DNA of 64,000 nucleotides from Polaromonas sp. (GCA_030654695.1 JAURWY010000025.1:62001-126000); one strand, 5' to 3'; numbered from the stretch's first letter, positions 45,730-56,983 are shown. The notes: generated by a model from the letters alone, not told the origin. Numbers and translations: made by a program.

Positions 45730-46292
45730 GAACCGGCTCCACCCACCAGCGCGGTGCGCATGGCGGGCTCGGATGTTTGGGGCGACAGCCAGATACCGAA
45801 AAACAGCTTGGAGAATTCAGCGTCAAGGATCTCGCCGCCGGCTTTTCCGTTGACCCAGAAGCTGGCGCCAATGCCGGGCCGGTGCATGCCTAGGATGCGG
45901 TCCCCAGCTTTCACATCGGGGAAAACGCGCTGCATGTCGAGGCGCCATTGGCGGGCTTGCGCGTCGGAAATCGTGGCGCTGCGACGCATCTCTTTGAGGG
46001 AGCGCTCAGCGATGTCGACGGCATCAAAGTCGCGCAGGTAAGCCAGCTCTAAGGCCAGCGGCTGGCTGGCGTAACGGTTGGCTTGAAAGCCGGGTGCGGC
46101 CCACAGCTGTGCGTCATAGATTTTGAAACCCCAGACGGTGAGACGAGATTGCCCCAGCAGTTGGGCTTGTGGCAAGAGGTCTTTGAATGGCGAAGAGGGC
46201 GTTTGCGCGGACGTGACCGTGCTGAAGGTGCTGACCGCAATGACGCCGACCATCAACCCATGCGTCAGCCAGTACGTCAACCGGTGCTTCAG
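45726..46292 (-). CDS. Chalcone isomerase-like exported protein, possible CTG start
   Basis: The domain FKDLLPQAQLLGQSRLTVWG through NGKAGGEILDAEFSKLFFGIWLSP matches the chalcone-isomerase-like family of bacterial periplasmic proteins. The open frame extends to 46373 over the Cfa-like gene. A good signal peptide begins at a CTG codon at 46292: MKHRLTYWLTHGLMVGVIA, ending near TVTSAQ. That CTG forms a CTGA overlap with the Cfa-like stop, like the ATGA overlaps elsewhere in this cluster. ATG 46253 is the conventional alternative but removes the basic start of the signal peptide. 188 aa from the CTG. Function unknown; likely acts on the modified lipid in the envelope. Confidence 0.78.
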   Translation of the reverse strand: MKHRLTYWLTHGLMVGVIAVSTFSTVTSAQTPSSPFKDLLPQAQLLGQSRLTVWGFKIYDAQLWAAPGFQANRYASQPLALELAYLRDFDAVDIAERSLKEMRRSATISDAQARQWRLDMQRVFPDVKAGDRILGMHRPGIGASFWVNGKAGGEILDAEFSKLFFGIWLSPQTSEPAMRTALVGGAGS

Positions 46293-47587
46293 CGTTTGCG
46301 CAACGTGTACTGCACCACGTCGGTGTTGGCCTCTTCGAAGGCCGCCTCGCAGTAGGCCAGATAGAACTCCCATATGCGTACAAACCTTTTGTCAAACCCG
46401 AGTTGAAGCACCCGTGACTCTTGCGCCAGAAAAGCATCGCGCCAAAGCTTGAGCGTGCGCGCGTAATCTAAACCAAATGAAAATTCATCCACCACTTCAA
46501 GGCCTGCCGCTTCGGCTTGGGCTTTGAAGATGGACGGCGAGGGCAGGCAGCCGCCCGGAAAAATATACTGCTGAATGAAGTCGGTCGAACCAATGTAGCG
46601 CTCATAAAGTTCGTCAGCAATGACGATGCTTTGAATGCAGGCATGGCCGCCGGGTTTCAGTAGGCGGGCCACGGTGGCGAAGTAGGTCGGCCAGTACTCG
46701 CGGCCGACGGCTTCAATCATCTCGATCGAGCATATCGCGTCGAAGCTGCGATCTGCTTCTTGGTTGACTCCAATGTCGCGGTAGTCCTGCAGGCGCAGGT
46801 CGTGCGTGACTCGGTTAGCCTTCGGCGCATCGGCCACGTCGTCATGCGCGGCGATGCCAACGCGCGCCATGCGCGCTTGTGCCCATTGCAGTTGCTCAGT
46901 GCTGAGCGTCACGCCGACGATGGAGGCGTTGAATTCGGTGGTCGCCATTTCAGCTAAGGCACCCCAGCCGCAACCGATCTCCAGCACGCGGTCACCGGCT
47001 TTCACTTTCACCATGTTCAAGGCGCGGCGCACTTTGGCGCTTTGGGCTTCGGACATCGATGTCTCTGGCGTTTCGAAAATAGCCGACGAATAGTTCATCG
47101 TGCCGTCGAGCCAGAGTTCGTAAAAAGCATTGCCGAGGTCGTAATGCGCGTGGATGTTCTTCTGACTATTCGCTTTGGTGTTGCGGTTGAGCAGATGCTT
47201 GACGCGGTACGCCAGCCGACCCAGCCATGTGCCGTAGATGATGTCTTCAACTTCTTTGCGGTTGATGACGAGCACGCGCAGCAGCTCGGTCAGGTGCGGC
47301 GTGGTCCAGTCACCGGCGATATAGCTTTCTGCAAAGCCGATGTCACCGGAACGCAGCGCAGCGCTGCAGACGTTCCAGTTGTTCAGCCGTAGGCTGGCCG
47401 TGGGCGCGCCGCCCGAGCCAAAACGCTGCGTGCTGCCGTCGGGCAATTGCAGCGTCAGCGTGCCGTGCTTCAGTCGCGACAGCAGCTTGAAGGCGGAGCG
47501 TGCAGCCGCTGGCGCGCCAGCCGGCAGCGCCGGCAAAGCGTTGTTGAGACGGGAGACCGTTGGGGCAGAAGAGTGGGGTAAATTCAT
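46289..47587 (-). CDS. Cfa-like SAM-dependent fatty-acyl methyltransferase
   Basis: 432 aa from ATG 47587; the frame extends upstream over the DUF1365 gene. A basic N-terminal domain (about 1-130) precedes the methyltransferase with SAM motif VLEIGCGWGALAEMA, then ICSIEMIEAVGREYWPTYF and FIQQYIFPGGCLPS. This is the cyclopropane-fatty-acid synthase family, which methylates the double bond of membrane phospholipid chains. In some bacteria such paralogs act in furan or methylated fatty acid synthesis; the neighbouring oxidoreductase and DUF1365 genes support that kind of role. Start and stop overlap both neighbours by 4 bp. Confidence 0.92.
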   Translation of the reverse strand: MNLPHSSAPTVSRLNNALPALPAGAPAAARSAFKLLSRLKHGTLTLQLPDGSTQRFGSGGAPTASLRLNNWNVCSAALRSGDIGFAESYIAGDWTTPHLTELLRVLVINRKEVEDIIYGTWLGRLAYRVKHLLNRNTKANSQKNIHAHYDLGNAFYELWLDGTMNYSSAIFETPETSMSEAQSAKVRRALNMVKVKAGDRVLEIGCGWGALAEMATTEFNASIVGVTLSTEQLQWAQARMARVGIAAHDDVADAPKANRVTHDLRLQDYRDIGVNQEADRSFDAICSIEMIEAVGREYWPTYFATVARLLKPGGHACIQSIVIADELYERYIGSTDFIQQYIFPGGCLPSPSIFKAQAEAAGLEVVDEFSFGLDYARTLKLWRDAFLAQESRVLQLGFDKRFVRIWEFYLAYCEAAFEEANTDVVQYTLRKR

Positions 47588-48357
47588 CGTGTCACGAAAA
47601 GTTCTGGGGGCTTGGGTTTGGAGACAAAAGGCACGCGCTTGAGCCATAGCTTCAGGGCCTGCCAGTGGATGCGAGCGACCACGCCATAGGTCATGGCCGG
47701 GTAGCGCCACAAGGCTTTGCGCAGGCTGGCTGGGCTGACGGCCTCTAGCGTGCCAGCCACGCTGGTTTGCAGCAGCGGGCCGCTGGCGTCGTCATGGTCG
47801 ATGCGGGCCACGGTGCGTTCAATACCATCTTGCACGGTGCGCATGAAACGAAAGCGATAGCCGCCTTCAATCTCGCAAAAAGGCGAGACGTGGAAGACTT
47901 TGTTGGTTCGCAACTCTTGGCCGTAATGCGGCGAGTCCAGCAGGTAGCAGTGACGTTCACCGAAGGTGTTGTTGACCTCCACCACGATGGCGCGCAGGGC
48001 ACCGTCGGCTGTGTGGCAGTACCAAAAGCTCACCGGTTTGAAGGTGAAGCCGAAGACACGCGGGTAGGTGTGCAGCCAGACTTCGCCTTGCGCATCGGTG
48101 ATGCCCTCAGACTGCAGCAGGGTGTCGAGCCAGCGCAGGCAGTCAGGGCTGCCATCGCCGTGGTCGCGGTCATGAAAACTCAGTGCCGCCCGGCGATTGC
48201 GCGCTAATGCGCCAGGGCCATCGCGTTGCATGGCACGCAGTGGCAACATCAAAAAATACGTCGGGTAATTGAACACGTGATGGGCTGGTTTGTGCCGCGT
48301 GTGACGCACCTCACCAAAGCCGATCAAGGGCTTGGCGGTGACCGCAGGTGTGCTCAT
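47584..48357 (-). CDS. DUF1365 protein
   Basis: 257 aa from the ATG at 48357, which overlaps the upstream stop as ATGA; an ATG four codons earlier is also open. Family features: GFGEVRHTRHKPAHHVFNYP at the start, FGFTFKPVSFWYCHTADGAL in the middle and HVSPFCEIEGGYRF. DUF1365 proteins are almost always encoded between an FAD amine-oxidase-like protein and a Cfa-like enzyme, as here. Function is not established; involvement in modification of unsaturated fatty acids has been proposed for such clusters. Confidence 0.93.
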   Translation of the reverse strand: MSTPAVTAKPLIGFGEVRHTRHKPAHHVFNYPTYFLMLPLRAMQRDGPGALARNRRAALSFHDRDHGDGSPDCLRWLDTLLQSEGITDAQGEVWLHTYPRVFGFTFKPVSFWYCHTADGALRAIVVEVNNTFGERHCYLLDSPHYGQELRTNKVFHVSPFCEIEGGYRFRFMRTVQDGIERTVARIDHDDASGPLLQTSVAGTLEAVSPASLRKALWRYPAMTYGVVARIHWQALKLWLKRVPFVSKPKPPELFVTR

Positions 48358-49781
48358 GCAGTCAGCCATTCTTCTTCCTGCAAAGTCTCAGTCAATTCGG
48401 TCACACGCGCTCTTTCGAGCGCTGCGTCTTGCAGCAGCTCTTTGGCTGCGTGCAAGCCCGACTTGAGTCCGTCTTCATGAAAACCGTAGCCGGTCCAAGC
48501 GCCGCAAAAGTAGGTGTTCTGTTGGCCTTGCAGCGCCGGCAGTTCTTGTTGTGCGCGGATGGCAGCGAGGTCAAACACCGGGTGTGAATAGTCGTAGCTG
48601 CCTAAAATTTTGTCTTCGGCAATGCCTGCCACTGGGTTCAGTGAGACGATGACCGCTTGTTCAAACGGCAGCGGCTGCAGCAGGTTGAGCAGGTAGTGCA
48701 GACAGACCTGTGCCGACTCGCGCCGGGTCTCGGCAGCGCGTTCGTAGTTCCAGGCGGCCCAAGCCAGCGGACGCTTTGGCAAGACGGCTGTGTCGGTGTG
48801 CAGCACAGCGCGGTTGGGCTGGTATCGAATCGCGCCGAGCACGGCTTCTTCGGCTTCAGAGGGCTCCGCCAGCAGCGCCAGCGCTTGGTCTGAATGCGTG
48901 GCGAGAATCACCTTGTCAAAGGTTTCAACTTGGTGCGAGGCGAGCCCACCGCTGAAGATGCGCACGCCGTCGGCGTCGCGCTTGATGGCGTGCACGCGCG
49001 TAGACAGGCGTTTGTCGGCGATGCCTGAAACGATCTTGTCAACGTAGTGGCGTGCGCCGCCCGCCACCGTCCACCACTGCGGCCGGTCGGCCACTTGCAG
49101 CAGGCCGTGGTTGTGGCAAAAACGGATCATCGTGGCCACCGGAAACTGCAGCATCTGGTCGGTGGGGCATGACCAGATGCAACCCATCATGGGCAGGAAA
49201 TACCAGTCGCGGAATTCTTCAGAAAACTTTTCTTGTGTCAAGAAGTCGGCCAGCGGCTGCTGCATGGCGGCTTCTGCGCTGGACTCGGCCAGGGCGGTGC
49301 AGCGCTGGTTGAAGCGCAGGATATCCCGCAGCATGCGTAAAAAGCGCCAGTTCAGCAAGTTGCCGCGTTGCGCAAAGACGCTGTTCAGGCTGGAGCCGCT
49401 CCACTCCAGTGCGCCGTGCTGGCGTTTCTGGTTGGAAGGATTTGAGGCGGGTACCTTGACCGAAAATGACATCTCCGATTTGGCGGTGATCACGCCTAAC
49501 TCTGCAAAGAGCTTGATCAGCTGCGGATACGTGCGTTCATTGAAGACCAGAAAACCGGTGTCAACGCCATGCGTGACAAGGTTGTTCGAGTCGTTTTTGC
49601 CCGGCAAGGTGACATCGACGGTGTGGGTGTGGCCGCCGAAGTAATCGCCGGCTTCAAACAAGGTGATGTCAGCTGCACCCGCCAGTCGATGCGCCGCGGC
49701 CAAACCTGAAATACCGGAACCGATGATGGCCACCCTTGGCCGGGCGGTGGCTGGAGGCGTCTTTAACGTGGCTAAGCTCAT
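48354..49781 (-). CDS. FAD-dependent amine-oxidase-like oxidoreductase
   Basis: 475 aa. The N-terminal dinucleotide fold RVAIIGSGISGLAAAHRL (GxGxxG) and ITLFEAGDYFGGHTHTVDV (FAD ribose Glu) place it in the flavin amine-oxidase/desaturase group. The C-terminal FAD contact is YFCGAWTGYGFHEDGLKSG. It is the first gene of the eight-gene minus-strand cluster and overlaps DUF1365 by 4 bp. It probably oxidises or desaturates a fatty-acyl chain before or after methylation by the Cfa-like enzyme. I could not find a convincing sigmaE/ChrR-type promoter in the 78 bp upstream, and no rpoE-chrR pair is present in the window. Confidence 0.9.
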   Translation of the reverse strand: MSLATLKTPPATARPRVAIIGSGISGLAAAHRLAGAADITLFEAGDYFGGHTHTVDVTLPGKNDSNNLVTHGVDTGFLVFNERTYPQLIKLFAELGVITAKSEMSFSVKVPASNPSNQKRQHGALEWSGSSLNSVFAQRGNLLNWRFLRMLRDILRFNQRCTALAESSAEAAMQQPLADFLTQEKFSEEFRDWYFLPMMGCIWSCPTDQMLQFPVATMIRFCHNHGLLQVADRPQWWTVAGGARHYVDKIVSGIADKRLSTRVHAIKRDADGVRIFSGGLASHQVETFDKVILATHSDQALALLAEPSEAEEAVLGAIRYQPNRAVLHTDTAVLPKRPLAWAAWNYERAAETRRESAQVCLHYLLNLLQPLPFEQAVIVSLNPVAGIAEDKILGSYDYSHPVFDLAAIRAQQELPALQGQQNTYFCGAWTGYGFHEDGLKSGLHAAKELLQDAALERARVTELTETLQEEEWLTA

Positions 49782-49859
49782 CGGGCACCTCAGAGTTGGG
49801 CGGCAGGCATTTTGGAGTCGAGATATTTACTTTCCAGTTTTATTATGACTGATTGGTAT

Positions 49860-50468
49860 TTATTTGGCTGACAGCATGGTTTCCAAGGCTTTCACAAGGC
49901 GTGGATCTTCTGGCGACACGGTCGAGTTGAAGGCACTGACTTTAACGCCATCGCGACCGACCAAGTACTTGTAGAAGTTCCAGCGCGGTGGCGTGTCGCT
50001 GGCGCTGATCAACTGCTTGAATAACGGGTTGGCGTTGCGGCCAGAGACCGAAGACTTGGCGAACATCGGAAACTGCACGTTGAAGGTGTTTTCGCAAAAA
50101 GCGGCGATCTCTTTGTTGCTGCCAGACTCCTGCGAAAAGTCGTTGGACGGAAACCCCAGCACAACCAAACCGCGGTCTTTGTATTTGGCATGGAGGGCCT
50201 CCAGTCCTTTGTATTGACCGGTGAAGCCGCAAAAGCTGGCGGTGTTGACGACCAGCAAGACCTTGCCGCTGTATTGGCACAGGGCCTGCGGTTTTTCGTC
50301 CTGCAAGCGCAGAAAGCTATGTTGCAACAGGGCCGGGCATGCCTGAGCGGCAGGCGACGGCACTGGCGGAGAAGTTTGTGCTTGCGCCGGGTTGACTAGG
50401 CTAAGCCCGATGAACGCCGATAAAACGCCTGAAAAGGCATACGATTTCCCGAAAACTTGCATGGTCAA
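49860..50468 (-). CDS. Glutathione peroxidase-family protein, exported
   Basis: 202 aa with a signal peptide (FSGVLSAFIGLSLVNPAQA, cleavage near 30). The catalytic Cys80 is in NTASFCGFTGQYKGLE, and the Trp-Asn pair is in RWNFYKYLV. The usual catalytic Gln of the family (NQF motif) is Asp110 here (GFPSNDFSQES), a variant I recall in relatives too. It would reduce hydroperoxides in the periplasm using a thiol partner. It lies 78 bp upstream of the lipid-modification cluster on the same strand, so it may protect modified or unsaturated lipids and share regulation. Confidence 0.9.
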   Translation of the reverse strand: MTMQVFGKSYAFSGVLSAFIGLSLVNPAQAQTSPPVPSPAAQACPALLQHSFLRLQDEKPQALCQYSGKVLLVVNTASFCGFTGQYKGLEALHAKYKDRGLVVLGFPSNDFSQESGSNKEIAAFCENTFNVQFPMFAKSSVSGRNANPLFKQLISASDTPPRWNFYKYLVGRDGVKVSAFNSTVSPEDPRLVKALETMLSAK

Positions 50469-50640
50469 ATCACCTTTGCGCTGGAACGCGTTGACGTTTT
50501 TATAAACAATCGCTAACTATATGACCAACTGAGTCGTGATGGCCTAAGCCTTGGATGGACTTGACTCAGCCGCCTGAAGCGGGGCAGGTTCCCAGCCTAA
50601 AATCTTGGGTTGTTGCGGCCCCGCCGCGTGAGGACCCCCT

Positions 50641-51501
50641 ATGCTTTATCCAGAATTGTTCAAACAGCTAGAAGCCGTCCGCTGGGACATGGACAAGGAC
50701 ATTCCTTGGGCCAGCTTTGATGCGTCCAAGCTCTCCGATGAGCAGGCGCAAACCATCAAAATGAACGCCATCACCGAGTGGGCTGCTTTGCCCGCGACGG
50801 AGATGTTCTTGCGCGACAACAAAGACGACAGTGATTTTTCCGCTTTCATGTCGATTTGGTTTTTTGAAGAGCAAAAGCACTCTTTGGTGCTGATGGAATA
50901 TTTGCGACGTTACCGGCCTGAGCTGGTACCAACCGAAGAGGAACTGCATGAAGTGCGTTTTGAGTTTGAGCCAGCGCCGCCGCTCGAAACATTGATGTTG
51001 CATTTTTGCGGCGAGATTCGCCTGAACCATTGGTACCGCTGCGCCAGCGAATGGCACACCGAGCCGGTCATCAAGCAGATCTACACCCAGCTGAGCCAAG
51101 ACGAAGCGCGCCACGGCGGCGCTTATTTGCGCTACATGAAACGCGCCATCAACAAATCAGGCATCGAGGCAAAAGTGGCGTTCAGCAAAGTGGGCGTGTT
51201 GATGGCCAGCGCCCGGCGCACCGCGCAAGCTTTGCACCCGACCAATTTGCACGTCAACAAGGCGCTGTTTCCGCGTGACACCGTGCAGTCGCGCTTGCCA
51301 GATCCGGCGTGGTTGGAGCATTGGCTGGACACGCAAATCAAGTTCGACACCGATTGGGAGACCAAAGTGGTTGACCGCATCCTGCACAACATGAGCTTGC
51401 TCTTGGAGCAAAAATTCAAAACCGTGCAGGACCTGAATCGCTACCGAAAAGAACTGGGCCGCGAGATCGCGGCGGCTGCGGAGCCGCTGCCGGCGGTGTG
51501 A
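50641..51501 (+). CDS. Ferritin-like diiron protein
   Basis: 286 aa, all-helical, with a four-helix diiron site: Glu in EWAALPATEMF, ExxH in FFEEQKHSL, Glu in HFCGEIRLNHWY and the second ExxH in QDEARHGG. This places it near acyl-ACP desaturases and other ferritin-like oxidases rather than ferritin storage proteins. A possible role is oxidation or desaturation of fatty-acyl chains, which fits the neighbouring lipid cluster on the opposite strand; this is inference from context. A promoter-like TTGACG at 50491 lies upstream. It is followed by the convergent tgt gene. Confidence 0.85.
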   Translation: MLYPELFKQLEAVRWDMDKDIPWASFDASKLSDEQAQTIKMNAITEWAALPATEMFLRDNKDDSDFSAFMSIWFFEEQKHSLVLMEYLRRYRPELVPTEEELHEVRFEFEPAPPLETLMLHFCGEIRLNHWYRCASEWHTEPVIKQIYTQLSQDEARHGGAYLRYMKRAINKSGIEAKVAFSKVGVLMASARRTAQALHPTNLHVNKALFPRDTVQSRLPDPAWLEHWLDTQIKFDTDWETKVVDRILHNMSLLLEQKFKTVQDLNRYRKELGREIAAAAEPLPAV

Positions 51502-51543
51502 GCTGCCCCCGTCGTGACGAGGTATTGTTGGCTCGCCGCGCGA

Positions 51544-52707
<1,164 letters not shown>

Positions 52708-52715
52708 TCAGTGTC

Positions 52716-53786
52716 TCAACTTTGGCGGCGTTGCAGCAACATGGCGTCGCCGTAACTGAAGAAGCGGTAGCGCGCCTGAATAGCGTGTTGGTACAGCGCC
52801 ATGATGTGCTCGTAACCCGAAAAAGCGCTGACCAACATCATCAAGGTGCTCTTGGGCAAATGAAAGTTGGTCAGCAGCAGGTCGACCACGCGGAACTCAA
52901 AACCCGGTGTGATGAAAATATTGGTGTCGTCGCAGGCCTCACCAAACAGCGCTTGCGACTCCAGCGCCCGCACGGTGGTGGTTCCTACAGCCACCACGCG
53001 GCCACCGCGCGCACGGCAATCCGCGATCGCTTGGCGGGTCGCGGCCGGCACTTCAAAGCGCTCGAAGTGCATGGTGTGGTCTGAGATGTTTTCAGTCTTG
53101 ACCGGCTGAAACGTGCCCGCACCGACGTGCAGCGTGACGCTGGCTTGTGGAATGCCGCGTGCGCTCAGCTGTGCCAACATGGCGGCGTCAAAGTGCAGGG
53201 CAGCCGTGGGCGCAGCGACCGCGCCCGGGTGCTTGGCAAAGACGGTCTGATAGCGCTGCTCGTCTTCGGCAGAGTCGCTGTGTGTGATGTACGGCGGCAG
53301 CGGCACATGGCCGTGTGCGGCCATCAGTGCATACGGGTCGGCGCTGAGGGCAAAGCGGTACAGCGGCCCGTCTGCGTTCGGCCAGCGCCCCAGCAGCGTG
53401 GCTGTGAAACCGCCGTCCATCAGTAAGCGCGCGCCGGGCAGCGGTTTTTTGCTGACCTTCATGTGCGCCGCGACTTCAAACGCCGCACTGCCGCCGGTGA
53501 GGACGCGTTCAATCAGCAATTCAAGGCGTCCGCCGCTGGATTTTTCGCCATACAACCGCGCCTTGACCACCTGCGTGTCGTTGAAGACCAGCAGATCGCC
53601 GGGGTTCAACAGCGTGGCAAGGTCGGTGAAGCGCCTGTCGATGACCGGGGCTTGCCGGCCGTCGAGCAGGCGCGAACCGCTGCGCTCAGCGGGTGGATGC
53701 TGGGCGATCAGTTCCTCGGGCAAAGTGAAGTCGAAATCACTGAGCGTGAAGGCAGTCTTAGGAAGGGGGTGAGAGGGCGTCTGCAT
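52716..53786 (-). CDS. queA: S-adenosylmethionine:tRNA ribosyltransferase-isomerase
   Basis: Makes epoxyqueuosine from preQ1-tRNA using the ribosyl group of SAM. 356 aa with family segments [57 protein letters not shown] and [19 protein letters not shown]. Length is standard. It is transcribed away from recG with a 17-bp gap between starts and precedes tgt, the next enzyme user in the pathway. Confidence 0.97.
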   Translation of the reverse strand: MQTPSHPLPKTAFTLSDFDFTLPEELIAQHPPAERSGSRLLDGRQAPVIDRRFTDLATLLNPGDLLVFNDTQVVKARLYGEKSSGGRLELLIERVLTGGSAAFEVAAHMKVSKKPLPGARLLMDGGFTATLLGRWPNADGPLYRFALSADPYALMAAHGHVPLPPYITHSDSAEDEQRYQTVFAKHPGAVAAPTAALHFDAAMLAQLSARGIPQASVTLHVGAGTFQPVKTENISDHTMHFERFEVPAATRQAIADCRARGGRVVAVGTTTVRALESQALFGEACDDTNIFITPGFEFRVVDLLLTNFHLPKSTLMMLVSAFSGYEHIMALYQHAIQARYRFFSYGDAMLLQRRQS

Positions 53787-53803
53787 GGAGGCACAATTGT
53801 CCC

Positions 53804-55909
53804 ATGCCGCCTCCAGCCGCCTCTCCTCGACCGACCGCTGCCGCTGCGAGCAAGTCAGCCGAAAAAACGCACGCGCAAAAATTGCTCGACAAACTCGGGC
53901 TGCGGCGTGACATTGATCTGGCGCTGCACCTGCCTTTGCGTTACGAGGACGAAACGCGTATCAGCCGGCTGGCCGATGCCCGAGATGGAGAGACCGTGCA
54001 GATCGAAGCTGAGGTGACGCACAGCGAGATCAGTTTCAAGCCGCGTCGGCAACTCCGCGTGACGGTGAACGATGGCACTGACAGCTGCATCTTGCGCTTC
54101 ATCAATTTTTACCCGGCGCACCAAAAAACCCTCAGCATCGGCGCCCGCGTGCGGGTGCGTGGCGAGTTGCGCGGCGGCTTTGTGTCGCGCGAAATGGTGC
54201 ATCCCAGTTTCAAGCTGGCCGGTGGCGAATTGCCCGCGTCCCTGACGCCGGTTTATCCGACTGTTGCCGGACTGCCGCAGGCTTATTTGCGCAAAGCGGT
54301 GCCAAGCGGTGTCGCCCGCGCCGATTTGAGCGAGACCGTGCCGGCTGAAGGCCTGGCCCAGTTGCGCGCTTTGTTCAGTCTGCGGGAGTCCCTGCGTTTC
54401 TTGCACCAGCCGACGCCTGATGTGGCGCTGGCGGCGCTGGAAGACCGCAGTCATCCGGCTTGGCAACGGCTGAAAGCCGAGGAACTGCTGGCACAGCAAC
54501 TGTCGCAACTAGAAGCCCGCCGTATTCGCAGCGCCATGCGTGCGCCGCCACTGACGCCACCCGCTAGGCGCAGCAGCCACGGCACGCTGTATGACCAGTT
54601 GCAGGCGCAGCTGCCTTTTCAATTGACGGCAGCGCAGCAGCGCGTCGGCCATGAGATTGACGCTGACCTGCAAAAAAATGTGCCGATGCACCGCTTGTTG
54701 CAAGGCGATGTCGGCTCCGGCAAAACCGTGGTGGCGGCGTTGGCCGCCGCCCGCTGCATGGACGCCGGTTGGCAGTGCGCCTTGATGGCGCCGACTGAAA
54801 TTCTGGCTGAGCAACACTTTCGCAAACTCCTCAGCTGGCTAGAGCCAATGGGCATTCAAACCGCCTGGCTCACCGGCAGCCAAAAAACCAAGGAGCGGCG
54901 CGAAGCACTGGCCTTGATTGCCAGCGGTGAGGCCGGTTTGGTGGTGGGCACGCACGCCGTGATTCAAGACAAAGTGGTCTTCAAAAATCTGGCGCTGACG
55001 ATCATTGACGAGCAGCATCGCTTTGGTGTGGCGCAGCGTTTGGCGCTGCGCAGCAAGATGACGGCGGATGGGCAGGAGCCGCATTTGTTGATGATGACGG
55101 CCACGCCGATTCCGCGCACGCTGGCCATGAGCTACTACGCCGACCTCGATGTGTCGACCATCGACGAGCTGCCGCCGGGGCGCACGCCCATCGTCACCAA
55201 GGTGATCAGCGACAGCCGGCGCGACGAAGTGGTCGAGCGCATTCGCGGCCAGTTGGCCGAAGGGCGGCAGGTGTATTGGGTTTGCCCTTTGATCGAGGAA
55301 AGCGAAGCCGTCGACCTGACCAACGCCACCGAAACCCATGAGTCGCTGTCGGCGGCATTGCCCGGCACACAGGTCGGACTGCTGCATTCGCGCATGCCGG
55401 TGGCTGAGAAAAAAGCGGTGATGGCGCTGTTCAACGCAGGCCAGATCGGTGTGTTGGTCAGCACCACCGTGATCGAGGTCGGCGTTGACGTGCCGAATGC
55501 GTCGCTGATGGTGATTGAACATGCCGAGCGCTTTGGCTTGTCGCAGTTGCATCAGCTGCGTGGTCGGGTCGGGCGCGGGGCGGCCGCGTCGGCTTGCGTC
55601 CTGCTGTACTCGACGGGCGACGGCCCACGTCTGGGTGAAACCGCGCGCGCCCGGCTCAAAGCCATGGCTGAAACACAAGATGGCTTCGAGATTGCCCGGC
55701 GCGATTTAGAGATTCGTGGCCCTGGCGAATTCCTCGGTGCGCGACAGTCGGGCGCGCCTTTGCTGCGCTTCGCCGACTTGGCCACCGACACCGATTTACT
55801 GGCTTGGGCGCGCGCACTGGCGCCGCTGATGCTGGACCGCCATGCCGACTTGGCGCAACGCCATATTCTGCGTTGGCTGGGCGGCAAAGCCGATTATCTG
55901 AAGGCTTGA
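53804..55909 (+). CDS. recG: ATP-dependent DNA helicase RecG
   Basis: Reverses stalled replication forks and branch-migrates Holliday junctions. 701 aa: an N-terminal wedge/OB domain (about 60-190, with [20 protein letters not shown]), helicase motif [22 protein letters not shown] box [13 protein letters not shown], motif [13 protein letters not shown] and the C-terminal helicase half with QLRGRVGRG. The length is close to the E. coli protein (693 aa). The ATG at 53804 lies very near the queA start, so both share a short divergent promoter region. oxyR follows after 37 bp. Confidence 0.97.
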   Translation: MPPPAASPRPTAAAASKSAEKTHAQKLLDKLGLRRDIDLALHLPLRYEDETRISRLADARDGETVQIEAEVTHSEISFKPRRQLRVTVNDGTDSCILRFINFYPAHQKTLSIGARVRVRGELRGGFVSREMVHPSFKLAGGELPASLTPVYPTVAGLPQAYLRKAVPSGVARADLSETVPAEGLAQLRALFSLRESLRFLHQPTPDVALAALEDRSHPAWQRLKAEELLAQQLSQLEARRIRSAMRAPPLTPPARRSSHGTLYDQLQAQLPFQLTAAQQRVGHEIDADLQKNVPMHRLLQGDVGSGKTVVAALAAARCMDAGWQCALMAPTEILAEQHFRKLLSWLEPMGIQTAWLTGSQKTKERREALALIASGEAGLVVGTHAVIQDKVVFKNLALTIIDEQHRFGVAQRLALRSKMTADGQEPHLLMMTATPIPRTLAMSYYADLDVSTIDELPPGRTPIVTKVISDSRRDEVVERIRGQLAEGRQVYWVCPLIEESEAVDLTNATETHESLSAALPGTQVGLLHSRMPVAEKKAVMALFNAGQIGVLVSTTVIEVGVDVPNASLMVIEHAERFGLSQLHQLRGRVGRGAAASACVLLYSTGDGPRLGETARARLKAMAETQDGFEIARRDLEIRGPGEFLGARQSGAPLLRFADLATDTDLLAWARALAPLMLDRHADLAQRHILRWLGGKADYLKA

Positions 55910-55946
55910 TGCCAAGACTGTCAGGCAATACCGGCACAATGCGCCC

Positions 55947-56906
55947 ATGACGCTGACTGAACTCAAATACATCGTAGCGGTGGCCCGCGAAAAGCATTTT
56001 GGCAAGGCCGCAGAAGCCTGCCATGTCTCACAGCCGACGCTGAGCGTGGCCATCAAAAAGCTCGAAGAAGAATTGCAGGTCAAGCTGTTTGAGCGCAACG
56101 CCACCGAGATCACGGTGACGCCGCTGGGCGAAGAAATCGTCCGGCAAGCGCAAAGCGTGCTGGAGCAAGCCGACAGCATCCGCGAGATCGCCAAGCGCGG
56201 TAAAGACCCGCTGGCCGGCGCGCTGCGACTGGGCATCATCTACACCATCGGCCCGTATTTGTTGCCCGACTTGGTGCGCCAAGTCATCACGCTCAGTCCG
56301 CAAATGCCCTTGATGCTGCAAGAAAACTTCACCGTCAAGCTGCTCGAGGAGCTGCGCACGGGCGAGATTGATTGCGCGATTTTGGCCGAGCCTTTTCCCG
56401 ACACGAATCTGGCGATGGCGCCTTTGTACGACGAGCCTTTTGTGGCGGCGGTGCCGAGTTCGCACCCGCTGGCTCAGCGCGACAACATCACCGCTGAAGA
56501 ACTGAAGAGTGAAACCATGCTGTTGCTTGGCAATGGCCATTGCTTTCGCGACCACGTGTTGGAGGTGTGCCCTGAGTTCGCCCGGTTTTCCAGCAACGCC
56601 GAAGGCATTCGCAAAAGCTTTGAAGGCTCTTCGCTGGAAACCATCAAGCACATGGTGGCGTCCGGCATGGGTGTTACTTTGGTGCCCCGGCTGAGCGTGC
56701 CCAAAGGTGCGCTGGCGGGGGACGGCCAGCCAGCGGCCGTCTTTGATGAGCACCCGTTCATCAAGTACATTCCTTTTGAGGGCCATGTGCCAACGCGCCG
56801 TGTGGTGCTGGCTTGGCGTCGCAGCTTCACGCGCTACGAAGCGATTGCGGCCTTGCGCAATGCCATTTACGCCTGTGAGCTGCCGGGCGTCAAACGACTG
56901 TCCTGA
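55947..56906 (+). CDS. oxyR: Hydrogen-peroxide sensor regulator OxyR
   Basis: LysR-type activator of peroxide defence. 319 aa with an N-terminal winged helix-turn-helix (HFGKAAEACHVSQPTLSVAI) and a regulatory domain with the redox pair Cys199 and Cys208 (GNGHCFRDHVLEVC), the same numbers as in E. coli OxyR. Thr/His residues around Cys199 are also kept. dps follows 77 bp downstream and katG and a glutathione peroxidase are in the same window, all likely targets. It is 37 bp from recG and could be partly cotranscribed with it, a pairing that I recall in other betaproteobacteria. Confidence 0.96.
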   Translation: MTLTELKYIVAVAREKHFGKAAEACHVSQPTLSVAIKKLEEELQVKLFERNATEITVTPLGEEIVRQAQSVLEQADSIREIAKRGKDPLAGALRLGIIYTIGPYLLPDLVRQVITLSPQMPLMLQENFTVKLLEELRTGEIDCAILAEPFPDTNLAMAPLYDEPFVAAVPSSHPLAQRDNITAEELKSETMLLLGNGHCFRDHVLEVCPEFARFSSNAEGIRKSFEGSSLETIKHMVASGMGVTLVPRLSVPKGALAGDGQPAAVFDEHPFIKYIPFEGHVPTRRVVLAWRRSFTRYEAIAALRNAIYACELPGVKRLS

Positions 56907-56983
56907 TGACGTTCTACTTGTCCTTCAACAGACGCCAAAATCACAGCAAGGGTAAAGTCTATTCTTTGTCCTAAAGGAAATTC

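Noticed and set aside
49782-49859. SigmaE/ChrR-type promoter before the lipid cluster
   Set aside because: No convincing TGATC-N18-TAAGA-like pair found in this gap; AT-rich boxes are not specific.
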